From Saprospiraceae bacterium (lineage in GTDB: Bacteria > Bacteroidota > Bacteroidia > Chitinophagales > Saprospiraceae): DNA of 64,000 bases. The translations under genes were made by a program, and so were the position numbers. This document shows, one piece after another, positions 27,222 to 35,210 of this stretch. The number at the start of each line of letters is the position of its first letter. Within the stretch, counting starts at the first letter, position 1. The DNA lies in NCBI GenBank assembly GCA_020850225.1, contig JADZFD010000045.1, positions 62,001 through 126,000 of the forward strand, given 5' to 3'. Below the pieces are notes generated by a model. The model had not been told where the DNA came from and searched no databases. It saw only the letters and a list, made by a program, of their open reading frames with translations.

Positions 27222-27267
27222 AAGATTAAGGTTAAGATATTAAAAAGAATTTGTTTGGATTTTGAAC

Positions 27268-27301
27268 AAAAAAAAAAGAGCGATACAAGTAACGCTCTTT
27301 T
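27268..27301 (-). terminator. Rho-independent terminator of the rplM-rpsI-rpsB-tsf transcript
   Basis: The stem AAAAGAGCG/CGCTCTTTT (27274-27282 / 27293-27301) is followed on the minus strand by about ten T residues. Confidence 0.9.
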
Positions 27302-27311
27302 AATAAATGTT

Positions 27312-28148
27312 TTATGCTAAGCTAACATGTTTGAACCCTGTTGCCGTTAATTGAGGATCCATCGATTTCAAATATTCAGCAACGCTGATTTTTCCATCTT
27401 TAACATAGACCTGATTTAACAGTGTATTGTCTTTGAAGAACTTATTGAGTTTACCAACTGCTATTTTTTCCAGCATTTCTTCCGGCTTTCCTTCGCCTCT
27501 TGCGATTTCCTTACCTATTTCAATTTCCTTATTGATTGTTTCCTGGTCAACACCATCTTTATCCAATGCAATAGGCTTCATGGCAGCAACCTGCATGGCA
27601 ACGTCTCTACCTGCATCTACAAATTTACTATCTGCAAGATTTAAACCTACGACGACACCTGCTTTATTTCCCATATGGATATATGCAGCAACCAACGGAG
27701 CTTCAATTTTTTCGTACTCTGTTAATTCTATTTTTTCTCCAATTCTTGCTACCTGGTCAGTAATGATGGCGCCTATAGTAGAACCATTCATCTCTGTATT
27801 CAACAGACTTTCAAGATTTTCAGGAAAGTTGTTAAGGGCTGTCTGTGCTATTTCGTTTGTAAAACTAACAAAATCTTCATTTTTGGAGACAAAGTCAGTT
27901 TCACAACTTAATCTAACAACGATTCCTTTATTGTTTTTGTCATTTACCAATGCGACAACTACACCTTCCTTAGCCTCTCTGTCTGCTCTTTTTTCAGACA
28001 TTTTCTGACCGCGAAGTCTGAGTAGTTCTATTGCTTTATCGAAGTCACCATTGGCTTCTGTGAGTGCTTTCTTACAGTCGATCATACCTACACCTGTTTG
28101 ATCTCTTAATTCTTTTACCAATGCTGCTGATATTACTAAATCACTCAT
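27312..28148 (-). CDS. tsf: Elongation factor Ts
   Basis: A 278-residue nucleotide-exchange factor for EF-Tu. The N-terminal UBA-like domain AALVKELRDQTGVGMIDCKKALTEA and RGQKMSEKRADREAKEGVV, plus RLSCETDFVSKNEDF, are classic EF-Ts signatures. It follows rpsB after 42 nt, the usual arrangement. Terminator immediately downstream. Confidence 0.98.
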   Translation of the reverse strand: MSDLVISAALVKELRDQTGVGMIDCKKALTEANGDFDKAIELLRLRGQKMSEKRADREAKEGVVVALVNDKNNKGIVVRLSCETDFVSKNEDFVSFTNEIAQTALNNFPENLESLLNTEMNGSTIGAIITDQVARIGEKIELTEYEKIEAPLVAAYIHMGNKAGVVVGLNLADSKFVDAGRDVAMQVAAMKPIALDKDGVDQETINKEIEIGKEIARGEGKPEEMLEKIAVGKLNKFFKDNTLLNQVYVKDGKISVAEYLKSMDPQLTATGFKHVSLA

Positions 28149-28190
28149 TATATATTATTCTTAATTTATGTTTATTTATAAAATATTTTA

Positions 28191-28904
28191 TTAATCTTCT
28201 TTGGTATCCTGCTTGGATAGTCTTCTTTCTTCCAAACCTTCCTTGATTGAACCTATAATAAAGTCGGTAATCAACTTAACTGATTTGGAAGCATCATCAT
28301 TGGCAGGAATTGCAAAATCAACTTTATTGGGATCAGAGTTGGTGTCTACCATAGCAAAAGTCTTCATACCCAATCTTTTTGCCTCTGACAAAGCTATATG
28401 TTCATGATGTATGTCAACCATAAATACTGCACTTGGCAATCTGTTCAGGTTAGCCACACCACCCAATACTCTTTCCAGTTTCTCCTTCTCACGCTGGAGG
28501 GTTAAACGTTCTTTTTTGGTGATAGAGATAGCAGGGTCATGAAGCATTTTTTCAATGTTGTTCATTTTCTTTACAGACTTACGGATTGTAGAGAAGTTAG
28601 TCATCATACCTCCCAACCATCTTTCAGTAACATAAGGCATTTCAGCACTTCTTGCTGCCTGAGCCACTATATCTTTAGCTTGTTTTTTAGTAGCAACAAA
28701 AAGTATCTTTTTTCCTGATTTAGCCATTTGTTTCATCGCATAGGCAGCTCTGTCCAGGCATTCGGAAGTTCTGTTTAAGTCGATGATGTGAATACCTTTT
28801 CTTTCCATGAATATGTAAGGAAGCATTTTTGGATTCCATTTTCTTTTTAAATGGCCATAGTGTACACCAGCTTCTAACATTTCATTATGTGTCGGCTTAT
28901 TCAT
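28191..28904 (-). CDS. rpsB: 30S ribosomal protein S2
   Basis: A 237-residue ribosomal protein. The N-terminal MLEAGVHYGHLKRKWNPKM, FVATKKQAKDIVAQAA, VTERWLGGMMTNF and the C-terminal PANDDASKSVKLITDF are S2 signatures. Fourth gene from the right in the rplM-rpsI-rpsB-tsf order typical of Bacteroidota. Confidence 0.98.
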   Translation of the reverse strand: MNKPTHNEMLEAGVHYGHLKRKWNPKMLPYIFMERKGIHIIDLNRTSECLDRAAYAMKQMAKSGKKILFVATKKQAKDIVAQAARSAEMPYVTERWLGGMMTNFSTIRKSVKKMNNIEKMLHDPAISITKKERLTLQREKEKLERVLGGVANLNRLPSAVFMVDIHHEHIALSEAKRLGMKTFAMVDTNSDPNKVDFAIPANDDASKSVKLITDFIIGSIKEGLEERRLSKQDTKED

Positions 28905-28954
28905 TATATTTATATTTTTTCTTTAGAATTAATAAAAAAAGTAATAATAAAAAA

Positions 28955-29341
28955 TTAACGCTTAGAGAACTGGAAGCTCTTTCTTGCTTTAGGTTTACCG
29001 AATTTCTTCCTTTCAACCTCTCTGGCATCTCTTGTAAGATACTTTTTCTCTTTAAGTGGTTTTTTATTGTCTTCGCTGATTTTAACCAATGATCGGGAAA
29101 TTCCCATTCTTATGGCTTCTGCCTGACCTTTAAAACCTCCACCTGATACATTAATTTTTATGTCATACTGACCTTCAACACCTGTTGTTTTAAGTGGCTC
29201 CAAAACAGTAGCCTGTGTCATAGGCATCGGAAAGTATTCCTTTAATTCTTTACCGTTGATAATTATCTGGCCGCTACCATTAGTTACATAAATTCTCGCT
29301 GTGGAAGACTTTCTTCTTCCTATGCTGTTTATCATTTCCAT
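28955..29341 (-). CDS. rpsI: 30S ribosomal protein S9
   Basis: A 128-residue protein starting INSIGRRKSSTARIYV, with VSGGGFKGQAEAIRMGISR and the conserved C-terminal FGKPKARKSFQFSKR that reaches the ribosomal P site. The ATG at codon 3 is an alternative start. Gap of 6 nt after rplM, hence co-transcribed. Confidence 0.98.
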   Translation of the reverse strand: MEMINSIGRRKSSTARIYVTNGSGQIIINGKELKEYFPMPMTQATVLEPLKTTGVEGQYDIKINVSGGGFKGQAEAIRMGISRSLVKISEDNKKPLKEKKYLTRDAREVERKKFGKPKARKSFQFSKR

Positions 29342-29347
29342 ATGATG

Positions 29348-29791
29348 TTAAAATTTAAAAGGTTCAGGTTTTTGAGCAGCATGTGGGTGCGTTGTACCTG
29401 TGTATAAAAATAATTTCTTAATCTGTGCTTTACCTAATTTAGTTTTAGGTAACATACCTTTGACAGCAAGTTCAAGTACCATTTCTGGTCTTTTATCAAG
29501 CATTTCTTTTGCTGTTCTTCTTTTCAACCCTCCCGGATATCCTGAATATCGCTGATATTCCTTGTCATCCAGTTTGGAGCCGGTAAATCTGACCTTGTCT
29601 GCATTCAGCACGATTACATAATCACCAGTGTCAGCATGTGGTGTGAAATCGGGTTTGTTTTTCCCACGAAGTACGGAAGCTATACGGGTAGCTAATCTTC
29701 CTACTATTTCTCCTTCAGCATCTATAACATACCACTTTGGTTTGGCTGTAGATGCATTTGCAGATATGGTTTTGTAACTTAGTGTATCCAC
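29348..29791 (-). CDS. rplM: 50S ribosomal protein L13
   Basis: A 147-residue protein with WYVIDAEGEIVGRLATRIASVLRGKNKP, the central SGYPGGLKRRTAKEML and the C-terminal YTGTTHPHAAQKPEPF. The start codon is GTG (29791-29789), giving the common Bacteroidota N-terminus VDTLSYKT. First gene of the operon; a minus-strand -7 box lies about 62 nt upstream. Confidence 0.98.
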   Translation of the reverse strand: MDTLSYKTISANASTAKPKWYVIDAEGEIVGRLATRIASVLRGKNKPDFTPHADTGDYVIVLNADKVRFTGSKLDDKEYQRYSGYPGGLKRRTAKEMLDKRPEMVLELAVKGMLPKTKLGKAQIKKLFLYTGTTHPHAAQKPEPFKF

Positions 29792-29852
29792 TTTTTAAAA
29801 TTTTTCTTATTTATAAATTATTGTCTGCACTTCCATATGCTGAAAGCGGGCG

Positions 29853-29860
29853 CAAAGGTA
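29853..29860 (-). promoter_or_regulatory. -7 box TACCTTTG of the rplM operon promoter
   Basis: Exact TAnnTTTG match on the minus strand followed by the GC-rich initial region GCGCCCGC. No TTG at the usual -33 spacing. Confidence 0.65.
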
Positions 29861-30086
29861 AATGTATTAATACAGAAAAAAAAGCGTTTATCAAAAAAAA
29901 ATAAAAAATATTTGCATAACCTGTTGAATAACAGTTAAAAAATGACACATTTGAAAAATTACCTTATTTTTAGTTAGTAATTATCTGTTTTTAATGTTAA
30001 TATTGATAAATACCATTGTTTCATAATCACATTAATATATAAAGTCTTAGTAATAAATGATATGAGGTGTAAATTATTTAAATATA

Positions 30087-30119
30087 TTTTTGTAATATAT
30101 ATATTTATGATTATTTTTG
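30087..30119 (+). promoter_or_regulatory. Complete Bacteroidota promoter of the GHMP kinase gene
   Basis: TTTTTG (30087-30092), exactly 19 nt of spacer and TATTTTTG (30112-30119) match the TTTG-N19-TAnnTTTG consensus. Transcription would begin near 30125, placing the conserved start of the protein about 40 nt downstream. Confidence 0.75.
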
Positions 30120-30166
30120 CGGCATTGTAATCTTTAATTTAAGATAATATTTTAAAACCATAACTT

Positions 30167-31084
30167 ATCAAAACGAAATACTACGGACATGGAAAGCTGC
30201 TGCTTACAGGTGAGTATGCAGTATTGGACGGTGCCAAATCTTTGGGATTACCAACACGATTGGGACAAAGTCTGGTCGTAAAAAGGACGACAAGCACGGA
30301 TATAATCTGGGAGAGTTATGATACGAATAACAAAATGTGGTTTCAGGCTGATATTTCATTATTCGATTTTTCTGCTGTTAAAACGAATAATCCTGAAAAA
30401 GCTGAATTTTTACAGAAGATACTAAAAAATGCTGTAAGGCTTAACTCAGAATTTCTATCGCAATGGAATGGTTTCAAGATAGAAACAAAATTGGAATTTC
30501 CGTTGTCATGGGGCCTTGGTTCCAGCAGCACTTTAATATATCTTGTGGCAGAATGGGCAGAGGTAAATCCATTGCTGTTATATTTTAAGACAGAAGAAGG
30601 TTCAGGTTACGATGTGGCGTGCGCTTTTGCTGATGGCCCTATTGTATATATTAATTCTGAAGATGAAGTTTCCTATACTGAAATTGATTTCTCTCCAAAA
30701 TTTAAGGATAATTTATTTTTTGTACACACAGGAGTCAAACAAAGTACACAATCAGGCATCCGGGATTACCTTAAAGCTGTCAAAAAGAAATCGGTATTGG
30801 TTAAAGAAATCACCAAAATCACTGAAGACGTCCAGTCTGCTACCAAACTATCTGATTTTGAAGCATTGATGGACAAACACGAGTCGTTAATAGCTGAACA
30901 TACGGGGTTTGAACGCATTCAGAACAAGTTTAAAGATTATAAAGGTGGTGTTTTAAAATCACTGGGTGCTTGGGGTGGAGATTTTATTCTCGTAACATCT
31001 GACAAAGGAATAGATAGTGTCAAATCCTACTTTGAAGGTAAAGGTTTAACCACGGTACTACCATATAAAGATATTATTCTTTAG
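30167..31084 (+). CDS. GYDIA-type GHMP kinase (mevalonate-pathway candidate) with apparent non-ATG start
   Basis: The ORF track begins at an internal TTG (30224), but the conserved GHMP N-terminus lies upstream in frame: KYYGHGKLLLTGEYAVLDGA. The frame is closed by TAA at 30161-30163, and no ATG, GTG or TTG lies between; ATC at 30167 (305 residues) or ACG at 30173 are the candidates. The ATP-binding glycine loop is PLSWGLGSSSTLIY, and GSGYDVACAFADGPIVY is the motif that names the GYDIA family found in Bacteroidota. A role as phosphomevalonate kinase or similar is inferred from family and the mevalonate kinase 2.6 kb away. A consensus promoter is directly upstream. Confidence 0.8.
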   Translation: MKTKYYGHGKLLLTGEYAVLDGAKSLGLPTRLGQSLVVKRTTSTDIIWESYDTNNKMWFQADISLFDFSAVKTNNPEKAEFLQKILKNAVRLNSEFLSQWNGFKIETKLEFPLSWGLGSSSTLIYLVAEWAEVNPLLLYFKTEEGSGYDVACAFADGPIVYINSEDEVSYTEIDFSPKFKDNLFFVHTGVKQSTQSGIRDYLKAVKKKSVLVKEITKITEDVQSATKLSDFEALMDKHESLIAEHTGFERIQNKFKDYKGGVLKSLGAWGGDFILVTSDKGIDSVKSYFEGKGLTTVLPYKDIIL

Positions 31085-31102
31085 AAATATTCAGGTCTCG
31101 GA

Positions 31103-31891
31103 TCAGAGACATCCTGTACGGCCGCCGTCAACAGTTATATTGGTTCCAGTAACATAAGCAGCTGACGGAGAAGCCAGAAATGCTATAACCGCAGCTATTT
31201 CTTCAGGTTTACCGAATCTACCCATAGGTATTTCGGCTTTCATCTGATTCACAACTTCATCCCTGGAAAGCAAAGTCTTACTAATCTTAGCATTAATAAG
31301 TTCATTTAGGCGCTCTGTTTCTATTGCTCCGGGCAGGATATTATTGACAGTAATTCCAAAAGGAGCTATTTCGTTGGACAGCGTCTTAGACCAGGAAGCG
31401 ACTGCGCCACGTATGGTATTGCTAACACCCAGACTGCGTAAAGGTGTTTTAACAGAAGTGGAAAGGATGTTGATTATTCTGCCATAGTGATCTTTTTTCA
31501 TGCCAGGTATTACAAGACCAGAAACTATATGGTATGCTATAAGATGCTGGTTAAAGGCTATTGAAAATGCTTCAGGTGTGGTACCCAACAGAGATCCGGA
31601 TACAGGACCACCCGAATTGTTGATTAATATGTGTACAATGCGTTCAGAAACCAATTTTTTTATTTTCTTTTGCAGGCTATCTGTATCCGAGGTATCTGCT
31701 ATAATTATACTGTGTTTTTGCCCGGTATGTACGGAGAGTTCAGAAGCTGCATCGATGGCATATTCACTGTTTCGTGCCAACAATATAACATTGGCGCCCA
31801 TTTGGGACATGGCAATACCTGAAGCTTTCCCTATACCACGGGAACCGCCCAAAACTAATGCTGTTTTACCATATAAATCTGTATTTGTCAT
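31103..31891 (-). CDS. Divergent SDR-family protein lacking the YxxxK motif
   Basis: A 262-residue protein with an intact nucleotide-binding start (ALVLGGSRGIGKASGIAM), ILINNSGGP and the C-terminal TGTNITVDGGRTGCL. In the active-site region, GRIINILSTSV is followed by SLGVSNTIRGAVASW, so Ser and Arg occupy the places of catalytic Tyr and Lys. This matches a known SDR subgroup resembling beta-ketoacyl reductases but lacking the standard tetrad. Enzymatic activity is therefore uncertain. It converges with the GHMP kinase gene 18 nt away. Confidence 0.85.
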   Translation of the reverse strand: MTNTDLYGKTALVLGGSRGIGKASGIAMSQMGANVILLARNSEYAIDAASELSVHTGQKHSIIIADTSDTDSLQKKIKKLVSERIVHILINNSGGPVSGSLLGTTPEAFSIAFNQHLIAYHIVSGLVIPGMKKDHYGRIINILSTSVKTPLRSLGVSNTIRGAVASWSKTLSNEIAPFGITVNNILPGAIETERLNELINAKISKTLLSRDEVVNQMKAEIPMGRFGKPEEIAAVIAFLASPSAAYVTGTNITVDGGRTGCL

Positions 31892-31945
31892 GTGTTGGTT
31901 GATTTAAAATTACTTTCGAAATTTTTTAGAATGTATATAATTTAT

Positions 31946-32710
31946 CTAATCTTCAGACAGGTTATGAGGAAAAGATTCATACCGGATATCATATAGCATC
32001 AGTCCGATAGCAGGTACACTCCAGTCCTGATGCAATCTGGCTTGGGTATCCAGGCTAAGTTTTACGTCATCTATCGATAATTGTCCGCGAGAGACTTGCA
32101 GGCACATGCCTACTATAAGCCGTATCATTCCCCTTAGAAACCTGTCTGACGTAACCTTATATATATAATTGTCCCCTTCCTGAATCCAGTAGCTTTCTTT
32201 CAGATGGCAAACCATTGTTTTGACGTCCGAATGTAATTTGCAGAAAGGAAAGAACTCTTTGTATGCTAATAGTAATGAAGCTGCTTCGTTGAGCTTGAAG
32301 ATGTCTGGTTTTTCATATACATAATAGTAAGAAAAGGGCAAAAAAGGAGATTTAACAACGTGTAAATGATATTGATAGGAACGTGAAACAGCACCAAACC
32401 GTGCATGCATACTCCTATCGACCGGATAAATATGGTGAATAGCTATATCTGAAGGCAGTAATTTATTAGCTCTGTAAATCAATTGTTCCGGATCGAATAT
32501 GGTTTCTGTATCCAAATGAGCTACATATCCGCTGGCATGAACACCGGTATCTGTTCTGCCACATCCTACTATAGAAATTTCTGATCTTAATAATAGAGAA
32601 AGGACACTTTCTATAGTACCCTGTATAGTTTTGGTACCGGAGTGTGGTTGATTTTGCCACCCATTATAAGCAGTACCACAATATGAAAGATGTATAAAAT
32701 ATCTTGCCAA
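31946..32710 (-). CDS. truA: tRNA pseudouridine(38-40) synthase TruA
   Basis: A 254-residue pseudouridine synthase acting on tRNA anticodon stem positions 38-40. The N-terminal HLSYCGTAYNGWQNQP and the catalytic motif VGCGRTDTGVHASGYV with the nucleophilic Asp are present; RFGAVSRSYQYHLH and RFLRGMIRLIVG complete the pattern. Length is normal. The gene is 55 nt downstream of the SDR start in the same direction as it. Confidence 0.96.
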   Translation of the reverse strand: MARYFIHLSYCGTAYNGWQNQPHSGTKTIQGTIESVLSLLLRSEISIVGCGRTDTGVHASGYVAHLDTETIFDPEQLIYRANKLLPSDIAIHHIYPVDRSMHARFGAVSRSYQYHLHVVKSPFLPFSYYYVYEKPDIFKLNEAASLLLAYKEFFPFCKLHSDVKTMVCHLKESYWIQEGDNYIYKVTSDRFLRGMIRLIVGMCLQVSRGQLSIDDVKLSLDTQARLHQDWSVPAIGLMLYDIRYESFPHNLSED

Positions 32711-32865
32711 ACGTTGATTTTTATATTCAAATGTAAAGGTACAATTTGTAAATGAGTTACCTGAGTAGTAGTATAATCTTTAGTTAGGTATAATGTTTGT
32801 CACTACTCATTATTAATTACAGAAATCAAACATCTATCCTTTTAATTGAATCTTATGATATAAGA

Positions 32866-33207
32866 TTACTTCAGAAATTCCAAAACTTTTTCGGGAGGTC
32901 TTGCAATTATTGCCTTGCCATCTTTGACCACAATCGGACGTTCTATCAGAGCCGGATAAGCTACCATGGCATCTATCCACTGATCGTCAGTCAGAGTCTG
33001 GTTTTTGAATTTTTCCTTAAAAATTGCTTCGTTCTTTCGGATAACTTCAAGAGGCTTCAGTCTAAGCATACGTATAAGTTCCACTAAATTTTCTCTGGTA
33101 GGTGGGGTTTTCAGATATTCTATGATTTTCGGCTCAATCCCGTTATTGTGTATCAGATCAAGAGCGCAACGGCTTTTACTGCATCTCGTATTGTGATATA
33201 TCTCCAT
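32866..33207 (-). CDS. arsC: ArsC/Spx-family arsenate reductase-like protein
   Basis: A 113-residue thioredoxin-fold protein. The N-terminal YHNTRCSKSRCALDLI carries the catalytic Cys, and the C-terminal ALIERPIVVKDGKAIIARPPE carries the conserved Arg residues of glutaredoxin-dependent ArsC. No arsenic-resistance neighbours (arsB, acr3, metal-site arsR) are present, so it may be a YffB/YfgD-like housekeeping homologue rather than a true arsenate reductase. Confidence 0.88.
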   Translation of the reverse strand: MEIYHNTRCSKSRCALDLIHNNGIEPKIIEYLKTPPTRENLVELIRMLRLKPLEVIRKNEAIFKEKFKNQTLTDDQWIDAMVAYPALIERPIVVKDGKAIIARPPEKVLEFLK

Positions 33208-33423
33208 TTGAAGGAATTTTGATGAAGTATGTTAATATTCTGAATTGTTTTATTATAAAACTATAAAACCAATTCTGATATCTGGATATATAAATGGGTG
33301 CTTAAATAAAGTTTGTTTACTATGACTAAAATGTTTAACCTGATTCAGCCATTAGAATGATTGAATAATAAACGAACTTTCTTAAATTAAAACAACTTGT
33401 ATCCCTGTATACCCTGTTTAACA

Positions 33424-33457
33424 AAAACGCTGTATTGATTATAAACAATAGCGTTTT
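33424..33457. terminator. Hairpin/terminator near the small membrane protein gene
   Basis: Arms AAAACGCT and AGCGTTTT (33424-33431 / 33450-33457) with an extra inner ATTG/CAAT pairing. It lies 16 nt past the small minus-strand gene's stop; T runs are short on both strands. Confidence 0.6.
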
Positions 33458-33472
33458 AATAAAAATACAGGA

Positions 33473-33628
33473 CTACATCCATCTCATAGCTTTGACGAAA
33501 TACGTACAGAATGAAGGAAGCATCACCCAAAACCATTCAGGCTTAAATATAAAAAACAAAATAATCCCTACTAATGATAATAATGTATAAATCCAGTAAA
33601 GTCCTACAGATTCAGTTGATGTTGTCAT
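33473..33628 (-). CDS. Small membrane protein (51 residues), not in ORF track
   Basis: Found by hand. ATG at 33628, TAG at 33473. Sequence layout: polar start MTTSTESVGL, one long hydrophobic helix (YWIYTLLSLVGIILFFIF), KPEWFWVMLPS, a second short hydrophobic segment and a basic end (KAMRWM). It has a plausible composition, its own downstream hairpin and no competing ORF. No known family recognised. It is divergent from mevalonate kinase (93-nt gap). Confidence 0.6.
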   Translation of the reverse strand: MTTSTESVGLYWIYTLLSLVGIILFFIFKPEWFWVMLPSFCTYFVKAMRWM

Positions 33629-33716
33629 AATATTAATTTAATTTTGTGCCTGTAATTATTTTATACAATGTGGCAAATGTAAGCAATTACTCTAATAAAA
33701 TATACAAAACTTAAAA

Positions 33717-33724
33717 TATCTTTG
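33717..33724 (+). promoter_or_regulatory. -7-like box TATCTTTG overlapping the mevalonate kinase start
   Basis: Exact TAnnTTTG match whose last three bases are the TTG start codon of the next gene. If used for that gene, the codon would lie upstream of the transcription start, so either the box or the start is misassigned. Confidence 0.3.
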
Positions 33725-34579
33725 TCAAAATACGATAAATCATTCTATTCTAAAATATTGCTCGCCGGAGAATACACAGTTATGACCGATGGCAACGCAA
33801 TTGCCTTTCCGTATAAAAGGTTTGAAGGAAGATTTGAGTTTGATGAGGGTAAATCATCTGCATCACTATACGATCTTTTATACTACCTGCAACAAAATCA
33901 GCTTGATATATATATTGACGTAGAAAAATTACGTTCAGATCTGGCATTGGGAATGTACTTCAAATCCAACATACCATACGGCTACGGGCTGGGAAGTAGT
34001 GGGGCACTGGTGGCAGCACTATATAACAGATATGGTAAGAATAAAGCTAAAAATACAGATGAACTCAGACGTATATTAGGTGAGCTGGAATCTGTATTTC
34101 ATGGTACAAGCTCAGGTATGGATCCACTGGTTTCATATCTTGATCAGCCCGTTGTGTTTACAGGTAATCAAATAAAATTGATACATCAGGACAGCCTTAA
34201 TCTTTCAGGTTTTTTTCTCATTGATACGGGTATTGATCGCAGCACTTCATATTATGTAGAAATATTTAATAATATGAAAAAAAATTTGGCTCAATATGGT
34301 AAAAAAATTAAAAAACTGGAATCCATAAATCGTCAACTGATACAAGCTATATTAAAAAACCATAATGCTGAAATAGCCATTCACATGGAAGTACTTAGTC
34401 GATTACAATACGATATATTTACAGATATGATACCGGATGGCTTTAAAAATATCTGGCTTAAAGGACTTGAATCGGGCAACTATTTTCTGAAGCTTTGTGG
34501 TGCAGGAGGCGGTGGTATGATTTTAGGTTGGTCACCGGGCATCGATCTTGATTTAGGGTGTACAGTTTTATATTTATAG
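33722..34579 (+). CDS. mvk: Mevalonate kinase (GHMP family)
   Basis: A 285-residue GHMP kinase. The N-terminal SKILLAGEYTVMTDGNAIAFP, the ATP loop YGYGLGSSGALVAALY, the catalytic-Asp region ESVFHGTSSGMDPLVSYL and the C-terminal LKLCGAGGGGMILGW match Bacteroidota mevalonate kinases. It phosphorylates mevalonate for isopentenyl diphosphate synthesis. The only in-frame start before the conserved block is TTG (33722); upstream, a stop follows at 33680-33682 with no ATG between. Phosphomevalonate kinase versus mevalonate kinase cannot be fully resolved by eye. Confidence 0.85.
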   Translation: MSKYDKSFYSKILLAGEYTVMTDGNAIAFPYKRFEGRFEFDEGKSSASLYDLLYYLQQNQLDIYIDVEKLRSDLALGMYFKSNIPYGYGLGSSGALVAALYNRYGKNKAKNTDELRRILGELESVFHGTSSGMDPLVSYLDQPVVFTGNQIKLIHQDSLNLSGFFLIDTGIDRSTSYYVEIFNNMKKNLAQYGKKIKKLESINRQLIQAILKNHNAEIAIHMEVLSRLQYDIFTDMIPDGFKNIWLKGLESGNYFLKLCGAGGGGMILGWSPGIDLDLGCTVLYL

Positions 34580-34833
34580 TTTATGGAAGATCAACTATAT
34601 TTTATATGAATCAACTGTTAAATACAGGGAGATGTATAATATTAATCTACACAAAAAGGATATTCTGGATATTACTTCATTTAGTGGAATCATAAGGGAA
34701 TAACGTCTATAGAGTGCGTAATTTTTTACAGATGGTCGTTTTTTGATGGTATTGTATTTTTATTGTCTGACAACATTATTATCGGAAAAGTCGTTAAGTA
34801 TCTGAATTTAATCAATATAATAAATAAGTAAAT

Positions 34834-35190
34834 ATGAAGTTTTTAAAATTTTCAATCATGCTTATGGCTTTGGTAGCTATAGTTTCATGCAGTAAGGATG
34901 ATACAACCGCACCGGTTATTACGATAACATCACCTGTCGAAGGAAGTGTTCTTGAAAAAGGGAAGACATATCCTGTAACGGGTACAGTTACCGATGAAAC
35001 AGAATTGTCCGAAATCGATGCCGGTGGGTATAAAATCACCTCATTTGACACCAAAACTTCATACGCATTTGCCAATCTGAATCTGCCGATTCCAGCGGAC
35101 ACAAAAGAAACAGGTGGAGTATTGAAAATAACAGCTAAGGACAAAGCAGGTAATGTTGCGGTAAAATCTATTACATTCAGTATAAAATAG
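34834..35190 (+). CDS. Small surface lipoprotein with Ig-like domain (DUF4625-like)
   Basis: A 118-residue protein. The signal MKFLKFSIMLMALVAIVSC is followed directly by SKDDT, which fits the Bacteroidota lipoprotein export signal X-K-(D/E)2-X and suggests transfer to the outer surface. The mature domain (APVITITSPVEGSVLEKGKTYPV, LKITAKDKAGNVAVKSITFSI) is a single Ig-like beta sandwich similar to DUF4625-type lipoproteins. The downstream cysQ starts 20 nt later. Confidence 0.75.
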   Translation: MKFLKFSIMLMALVAIVSCSKDDTTAPVITITSPVEGSVLEKGKTYPVTGTVTDETELSEIDAGGYKITSFDTKTSYAFANLNLPIPADTKETGGVLKITAKDKAGNVAVKSITFSIK

Positions 35191-35210
35191 GTCATTACCT
35201 TACAATTGAA

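Larger units (their letters stand above)
29792..30166. other. Divergent intergenic region with promoters on both strands
   Basis: This 375-bp, very AT-rich region lies between rplM (minus) and the GHMP kinase (plus). It holds one recognisable promoter per strand (29853-29860 minus; 30087-30119 plus) and no credible ORF. Confidence 0.7.

Noticed and set aside
27427-28008. 193-codon plus-strand ORF
   Set aside because: Antisense shadow of tsf, which is unambiguous.
29792-29860. Possible ribosomal-protein leader in front of rplM
   Set aside because: The leader from the -7 box is only about 55 nt and AT-rich with no convincing stem; it does not resemble a known L13 leader.
32866-33207. Arsenic-resistance locus
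   Set aside because: Only an ArsC-like gene is present; the two ArsR-fold genes are 3.6 kb away and lack metal ligands, and no efflux gene is nearby.
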